From positions 3,371,001 through 3,435,000 of the forward strand of contig JAMJFZ010001074.1 of the NCBI GenBank assembly GCA_026225945.1: a DNA stretch of 64,000 nucleotides, in the 5' to 3' direction. Made by a program: the position numbers and the translations under genes. Each line of letters starts with the position of its first letter. The stretch's first letter is position 1. Below are positions 58,119 to 64,000 of the stretch, piece by piece. Source of the stretch: Cricetomys ansorgei (taxonomy: Eukaryota; Chordata; Mammalia; Rodentia; Nesomyidae). Under the pieces are notes generated by a model that saw only the letters and a list, made by a program, of their open reading frames with translations, was not told where the DNA came from and did not search any database.

Positions 58119-58981
58119 CTGTAGTGCAGTAAGGTCTTCAATCTGAATGGGTCAAGCTGTTGTGAGTGACAGGTAGTAAACACAATAGAACCTAGTGTTT
58201 TAGTACTAGCCCAGTTGTGATTTGCCACACTGGATATGCTCAGTGCCACTGTTCATAACCATCACTTGGGAGAGAATAATTAAACACCTTTGCCCAGGCC
58301 CTCAGTCCAGTTTTATTCTAGCAAAACCTCCAGCAGCTGTAGTTCCCAGGCAGCACTCAGTGTTTATGAAATGCCGTCAACATTGAAATCCACTCTGCTG
58401 GGTAGTAAGTGTAAATTAAGTTTCTAAATTTTATAAAAGGAAAGAAGCTTTAAATTTGAGCTATCATAGGTGAATTACTTAAGTGCTTAAATTTTACTTT
58501 GTACCTTCCAGTCATCTGGATTTGTGTGTGGCAAAAGGTGAAGGTCATTCTAGAATCAGGACTGAACTCCTCTCCATCTTTGGAAGCTCTGCTCGGTCCA
58601 AGGACCCTTGTCTCTGGGCACTTAGGGCTCACCACACGTCTGGGTCTAGATATCCACCAAGTTCACCTGTTAGGCTGAGTTCTTTGTCCAGAGTCACAAC
58701 ACCGCTGTTACAAGGCCAGTACCTGAGCTCAGGACTCAACATTTCTTCTGGCTTGTCCCTCCTCCATGTGAATAGCAGCATCATTTATTATGATTTTTAT
58801 TTGAGTAACTCCAAATAAAGCTCATCTGGCTCCTCACTGTCACTGCTATTGTGAAATTGGCACTACTTGTCAATGGCTCCTTTTCTGTAATCCTTATGTA
58901 TGTGGAGTAAGCAACTTATCACTGAAGTTCATAAGTAGCCTTTAGGCAAGAAAATTTTGTTTTCCTGAGATGGAAATACAT

Positions 58982-59315
58982 GACAAAAAAAAAAAAAAAA
59001 ACTTCAAGGAAGAAAGGTTTATTTTGCTCCTGGTTTCAGGACGTGTTAGCCCGTAGCAGTAGAGAGAGCAGGGCAGAGTATTTGAGAATGGCAGGACCAT
59101 GATGGATCCTTACATCACAGTAGCTCAGGAAGCAGAGGAAAGCTGGATGTAAGGACCAGGGATAACCTTCAAAGTCCCACCTCTAAACACCCACTCTGCC
59201 AGCTAGGTCTATTTCTTAAAGGCTCCCCATTTTCACTCAAATAATACCACTTCCGCCTAGCAAGCATTTAAACCATGGGCTGGTGGGGTACATTTGGAAT
59301 TCAGTCGTAGCAATA
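58982..59315 (-). mobile_element. MaLR-like LTR, antisense
   Basis: An A-rich run leads to GAAAGGTTTATTTTGCTCCT, GGTTTCAGGACGTG, ATAACCTTCAAAGTCCCACC, CCACTCTGCCAGCTAGGTCT and GGGTACATTTGGAATTCAG, the layout of a reversed rodent MaLR LTR. No internal coding part. Confidence 0.5.
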
Positions 59316-59851
59316 TTATTTCATTGCATTTTATTATTTAGTAAATTATATTTTTGTTTAATAATTTAATAAATTATTATTTATTATTTCAATGAATTCC
59401 CTTATTGAATTCTGGTGCAATAAACTGAATTCTACAATAGCGTCAAGTCAAGTCTAACTGCTACAGCTTTTTCCTTATCAACATAAAGGGGGAGAAGCTC
59501 TTTGTGAGCTGCTGTCTTTACAACAGAATCCAGAATGCTCAAGACTCAATTGGTAGAGTTGGCTTGATGCTACACATGTCATATCAATCTGGGACACTAC
59601 TTACCTCGAAGTCTTACCTTTCGGGCAGGTTCCTACAAGTGTCCACACAAGCCTGGAACGACCCCATTAGCTCATTTACAGTGTCTAAGGAGTCAGTCCT
59701 TTGTTGTACACTGACCTGACTGAGCCATGTCCTGGTCTGTTCCCAACCTGCCATTAGTTACATGGAGTGGATTCATATGCCTTCATTTTGGCAAGTGTGT
59801 GTGTTCCTAGATGTTTATTCTGTTTCCCCCATTACCATGCATCTTTTATTA

Positions 59852-59890
59852 AAACAACAACAAAAACAAACAAACAAACAAACAAAAAAC
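59852..59890. repeat. (CAAA)n simple repeat
   Basis: AACAACAACAAAAACAAACA with further CAAA units directly upstream of the B2. Confidence 0.9.
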
Positions 59891-59896
59891 AATAAA

Positions 59897-60105
59897 GGCT
59901 GGAGAGATGGCTCAGTAGTTAAGAGCACTGGCTGTTTTCCAGAGGACCTGGGTTCAATTCCCAGCACACATACAGCAGTTCACAACTGTTCGTAACTCCA
60001 GTTCCAGGGGATCTGAAACCCCCATACAGATAAACATGCAAGCAAAACACCAATGCACATGAAACAAAAATAAATAACTTTTAAACATTAAAAAAATACA
60101 AAAAT
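59897..60105 (+). mobile_element. B2 SINE, well preserved
   Basis: GGCTGGAGAGATGGCTCAGT, AGTTAAGAGCACTGGCTG, AGAGGACCTGGGTTCAATTC and CCAGCACACATACAGCAG match the tRNA-derived B2 head with Pol III A and B boxes (TGGCTCAGTAG and GGTTCAATTCC). A body and an AAATAAATAACTTTTAAAC-type tail follow. It is the least diverged SINE in the window. Confidence 0.9.
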
Positions 60106-60280
60106 GATGATTTCCACCCCCTTGTTTTTATTTCCTATCATGCCTAGAATAGAGCCTATTGCTTAGCCATGTAAGCTAGCTTGAAAAGACCAGATCGGCC
60201 TCTTTCTGGCAACTATGTGAAGTCTGAAAATATCTTAGGGAATGTATCTTCTCTGACACATACACACAGGGTACCTGTGA

Positions 60281-60343
60281 TATGCATATGTATATGTATA
60301 TGTATATGTATATATATATATCTATATATATATATACATACAC

Positions 60344-60375
<32 letters not shown>
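60281..60375. repeat. Compound microsatellite (TATATG/TA/CA/GA)
   Basis: ATATGTATATGTATATGTAT passes into (TA)n, a short ACATACACATA stretch and (GA)n with about 15 units. Confidence 0.95.
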
Positions 60376-60376
<1 letters not shown>

Positions 60377-60424
60377 ATTACTCTACCATGCCCCAAGAAA
60401 GAAAATTAACTCTCTTTTATTTAT

Positions 60425-60910
60425 GTCTATTGACTTTTTTATTTATTAAATGTTATTTGACAATTTCATATATTATGTAAATCTGTAGCGCATTCTTACT
60501 ACTCTTAGACTTTTCTTTTTCCTCCTCTCTTCCCTGTCATCTTCCCTTTTCCCTACAAGTCTCTTTCCTACCTTCACATCTTTCTGTTTTGTGACCCAGT
60601 GAGTTTAACCAGGGTGGCCTGGATGACCTTGGGTTTAGAGCTACCCATTGGAGCCTGGTGTGCTCCCTATTGGCTACACAACTGAAGATGGTGACTGTGC
60701 CTTTCCCAGAAGCCATCAGTAGCCAGGTGTTCAGCAGGGAGGAACTGAGTCCTTCAGTTCCTCCTGAATGTGTGCATGATCCCAATGTAGGCAGCCATAG
60801 CTGCTGTGAGATCATATTTGCGATGGCTGTGTCATGCCCAGAAGATAATATTTTGCAACTGTCTTCCTGTCTTTCTCTAATGATCTTTCCGCCCCATCTG
60901 TGCCCATGAA
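60425..60910 (-). mobile_element. Rodent L1 (Lx-like) fragment
   Basis: Antisense wording: TTATTTGACAATTTCATATA, GTGACCCAGTGAGTTTAACC, CTATTGGCTACACAACTGAA, GCCATAGCTGCTGTGAGATC and GTGTCATGCCCAGAAGATAA. These blocks recur in old rodent L1 non-coding sequence. Family name uncertain; no coding capacity. Confidence 0.5.
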
Positions 60911-62587
60911 TTTTTCATGTAGGCTGGGAAATCTTGTACCATTAATCTTATTATCATGTCTACACTCAAGATTGACTCTAAATTCAGCAAATTAGTGAGC
61001 ATTGCACTTTTTCAAAAAAGATATATCTTTTTGGGGTGTTTTTGAAAGAACGACAGCATAATGTAATATAATAATCAGAAAACATCAACTAGAGCCCTAG
61101 TCTTACAACTTCACACATTTCATTAAAGTCGGAGGACCAAGTGTACCTTTCCTGAGAGACATCATCTGAACAGTGCAGCAAATGAATCATGTAAACAAGC
61201 AAGGCTTTTCAAAGAAATGACAAAAGTCCATCCAGAACAAACGGATACACCCTGGGTTTCTTCTCAATCCAGTCTTTGTGTCAAATAAATAAAAAACATG
61301 CTAAGGAGTGTCCCCTAACTGAACATCTGGTAGCAGAGGAGCACAGTTGCCTACCAGCCTGCCTACATCTGACTGATCTCTGGCCCACCCTTCTCCTTTT
61401 GAATCTACCCTTCCCTCTCTCCTCTTCCTTTCTGAGACAGCCTAGGTGTCTCCTGAACTCCTTCCTAATTCTGTGTCCAGTTCCCATTTTCTTAACAGGT
61501 TCTACATGTGGGCAGGCTAAAATCTCTCTCCTTTGCTTTGCTGTTGTTGCCAAGGTTTTTTGCTTTTGATCATGCCTCTTATAGTGGTCAAGTCTTCTTC
61601 TGGGGAGACAGTATCTGTCTACCTTGGGGAACGTGAATTGCCATGTGTAATTTCAAGGACTTCGTTTCTCTATTAGATTGCTTCTCTCCTCTCTTCCATT
61701 ATGTGACAGTTATTAAAGTTATCTATCTTGGGAGGTTGAGTGGTATCAAAAGAAAAACATTTGCTATCTACCTGATACTATCTTTTGCTACCCAGTATCC
61801 AGGAATAATCAGCATAATTCAGGGGAAAAAAAGTTTTTATTAGATCTCAGTGTCAGGGACTCCATTTATTGATATGATTAAACATTGCTTCCAATAAGCT
61901 CACAGTGTAATCATATCATTTTAAACATAATTTTACTTCATTGCTAGACTAATTCAATTCATGTGCTTGTGGTAAATTAGTGACGTGGTTGGGCTGAGTT
62001 GTCAGAATTGCCTGTATTCCTCAGATTTTGATTAATCCTTACATTTTATAGGCCTCCGCAATAAGATGTTGATAATACTAATAAAAAGTCAAATTCGTAT
62101 TTATATTATAGTTGAAAAATCATTTCATTAGTTAGTTTGGGTGTTTGCCCAATGAATTTCACCAAGTGTGGTTCTGAACACAATAACATCCAACCTTCTC
62201 TTGTGATTTATGTTTGCTCTGATATTTTTCTGAACACATTTCAGTTTTCCCTGTTTCTTGGCTTTTTCCTCGTTGGTTCCTCTTTATTTTCACCATCTCT
62301 GGCAGCAGATAAACAGCTCTTTATTAGAAACCATGACAAATGACTTCAACTATGGATTCCTTTTCTCGTCATCTCAGTTTTCTGTTCAAAGCTGTTAAGT
62401 GAAATCCTCCAAGTTAGATATACATTACAGCTCGAGAATGTGAACAAACTTTTCTTATCAGGCATTTATACTGTTAGCTGACTTTCGGGATGTTTCTTTG
62501 ATCAGTTGTTAAATAAGTGACTAGTCTCAAGTGCTTTATCTGAGTTGTATTTGCTGGTGCCACGGACATTCGTGCTCTGTGGAGAAA

Positions 62588-62757
62588 GAACTCTTCTTAC
62601 TTCTTTCTTTTCTTCTTCTTCTTATCCTCCTCCTCCTTCTTCTTCCTTTTTCTCCTCCTCTTCATCCTCCTCCTCCTCCTCTTTTTCTTCTTCTTATCCT
62701 CCTCCCTCGCCCTTCTTCTTTCTTCTCCTCCTCTTCCTCCTCCTTTTCTTCTTCTGT
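62588..62757. repeat. Polypyrimidine (CTT/CCT)n tract
   Basis: 170 nt almost wholly of C and T, in CTTCTT and CTCCTC units. It may be the polypurine tract of the antisense L1 3' UTR that follows. Confidence 0.9.
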
Positions 62758-63790
62758 TTGTTTTCATTTGTTGAAGATACATATTTTTTCTCACAGAATA
62801 TTCAGATTACATTTTCCCTACCTCTACTCTTCCAGTTCCCCCCTACTTCCCCTCCCACCCAGAGCCACCCACAGGTTTTTATGGGATAATAATAATGAAG
62901 TAAAATATAATAAGATAAAATAAAAAATAACCCATCAGGATAGGACAAAACAAACAATCAGAAGGAAAAAAGCCCAAGAGAAAGCATAAGAAACAGAAAC
63001 CCACTCATTCACATACTCAGGAATCTCATAAACACACTAAACTGGAAGGCATAATATATGTATACACAAAAGAGAGTATGTATAGTAAAAAGAGAGATGA
63101 AAAAGAAAATATAAATATAATAAAATTAAATTAAAAAATAATAAGTTAAAATTTAAATAACAACATCAATGAAAGAAAGAAAAGAAAAGAATAGGGAAGG
63201 GAAGGGAAGCGAAGGGAAGGGAAGGGAAGGGAAGGAAAAGGAAAAGGAAAAGGAAAAGGAAAAGGAAAAGGAAAAGGAAAAGGAAAAGGAAAAGGAAAAG
63301 GAAAAAAAGAACTTTGACATGACGTTATGAGACAAGGAACCTCCAAACATGCCATTGAGTTCATTTTCTCTTGGCCATCTACTGCTGGCCATGCAGCCTA
63401 CCCTTAGGAGTAGTTTGTTTCCCCACTGAGACGTCATGGAGAAAAATCAAATTTTCATTTTCAATGCTTATCAACTTAAGATTGCTTCTGGGTTAAGGAT
63501 GGGGGCATGTGTCCATTTCTTCTTTCAGCTCTAGGACCCCATTTGGTGTAGAGCTGTGCAGGCTCTGTGCATGCTTTCACAGTTCCTGTGAGGTCACATG
63601 TACCCCAATCATGTTTACTTAGAAGATCTTGTTTTCTTGGTGTCCTCTAGCCATGCTCCCCCTTATACTCTTCCCACCTCCTCTTCCATGGGGTACCCTG
63701 AGCCCTGAGGGGAGGGATTTGATGGAGTCTACCATTTAGGGATATTACTCCTTTCTTTAGATTCTTCATTCAGTGTCTTCCTGTTGCATT
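62758..63790 (-). mobile_element. Rodent L1 (Lx-like) segment
   Basis: Antisense wording: ACTTCCCCTCCCACCCAGAG, GACAAAACAAACAATCAGAA, CTCTAGGACCCCATTTGGTG, GAGCTGTGCAGGCTCTGTGC and GAGCCCTGAGGGGAGGGATT. No open frame of L1 proteins. A purine microsatellite expanded inside it. Confidence 0.5.
63170..63302. repeat. Polypurine microsatellite (GGGAA)n then (GGAAAA)n
   Basis: AAAGAAAG units pass into about 8 GGGAA units (63194-63231) and about 12 perfect GGAAAA units (63232-63302). All purine on the + strand. Confidence 0.95.
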
Positions 63791-64000
63791 TAATATAAAA
63801 TTCTAAATGTTAGCACTGCAGAGAAAGTCCACCTAACCCATTTGCTATATTCTAAGGTACAATCTTCTTTTTGTAAATCATGACCTCTTACTATTGTGAT
63901 TTTCACAAATTTGTCTGGATGCAATGCGTGCTCTCAACTCTTACACTAATTTCTTCTCGAGATGTTGGAATATCTTGCATAAGACATTTCCTGCTCCCCC

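Noticed and set aside
62531..62923. Leucine/serine-rich 130-codon open frame
   Set aside because: It is produced by the CTT/CCT microsatellite, not by a gene.

Overview
This window is mammalian genomic DNA holding the central and 3' part of one gene on the + strand: versican (Vcan, formerly Cspg2), the large hyaluronan-binding chondroitin sulfate proteoglycan. The interspersed repeats are B1, B2/B3, ID/B4 and ORR1/MT-type MaLR LTRs plus rodent-type L1 remnants, so the host is a muroid rodent. From recall, the fast-evolving GAG exons differ at many positions from the house mouse protein, so a non-Mus species (perhaps a cricetid) is more likely than Mus. The exact species cannot be fixed by eye.

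Layout: 1-3518 is the 3' end of intron 2. Then come exon 3 (Ig-V domain, 3519-3893), exon 4 and exon 5 (first Link module, 7248-7422 and 7502-7629), a 14-kb intron full of repeats, exon 6 (second Link module, 21819-22112), a 6-kb intron, the giant exon 7 (GAG-alpha, 28230-31121), an 11-kb intron, the giant exon 8 (GAG-beta, 42156-47359), exon 9 (EGF1, 50503-50616), exon 10 (calcium-binding-type EGF2, 50889-51002), exon 11 (C-type lectin part 1, 56067-56225) and exon 12 (C-type lectin part 2, 57451-57533). The window ends inside intron 12. I did not find exons 1-2 (5' UTR, signal peptide) or exons 13-15 (rest of lectin domain, sushi domain, tail). All splice junctions I placed are GT-AG. Every junction that exons 3, 4, 6, 7, 8 and 9 need keeps the reading frame in the phases known for VCAN.

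How the parts work together: Ig-V plus two Link modules form the N-terminal G1 domain that binds hyaluronan and link protein. Exons 7 and 8 encode mucin-like chondroitin sulfate attachment regions, used alternatively to make V0 (both), V1 (8 only), V2 (7 only) and V3 (neither). The EGF-lectin-sushi end (G3) binds matrix partners. ADAMTS cleavage motifs are visible in both GAG exons.

The most notable departures from a standard versican are: exon 8 is 5204 nt, one base short of a multiple of three, with a frame break near 43175-43192 followed by a stop at 43205-43207, while the reading frame before and after looks fully maintained (probable sequence error, or a real allele removing V0/V1); a Gly-to-Cys codon in Link module 2 giving an odd fifth cysteine; and a repeated EILPEL...IDIxH motif near the two ends of GAG-beta, the first copy lying between the only two cysteines of the region. 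I see no second gene, no RNA gene and no novel multi-gene system; the rest is ordinary intronic and repeat DNA.
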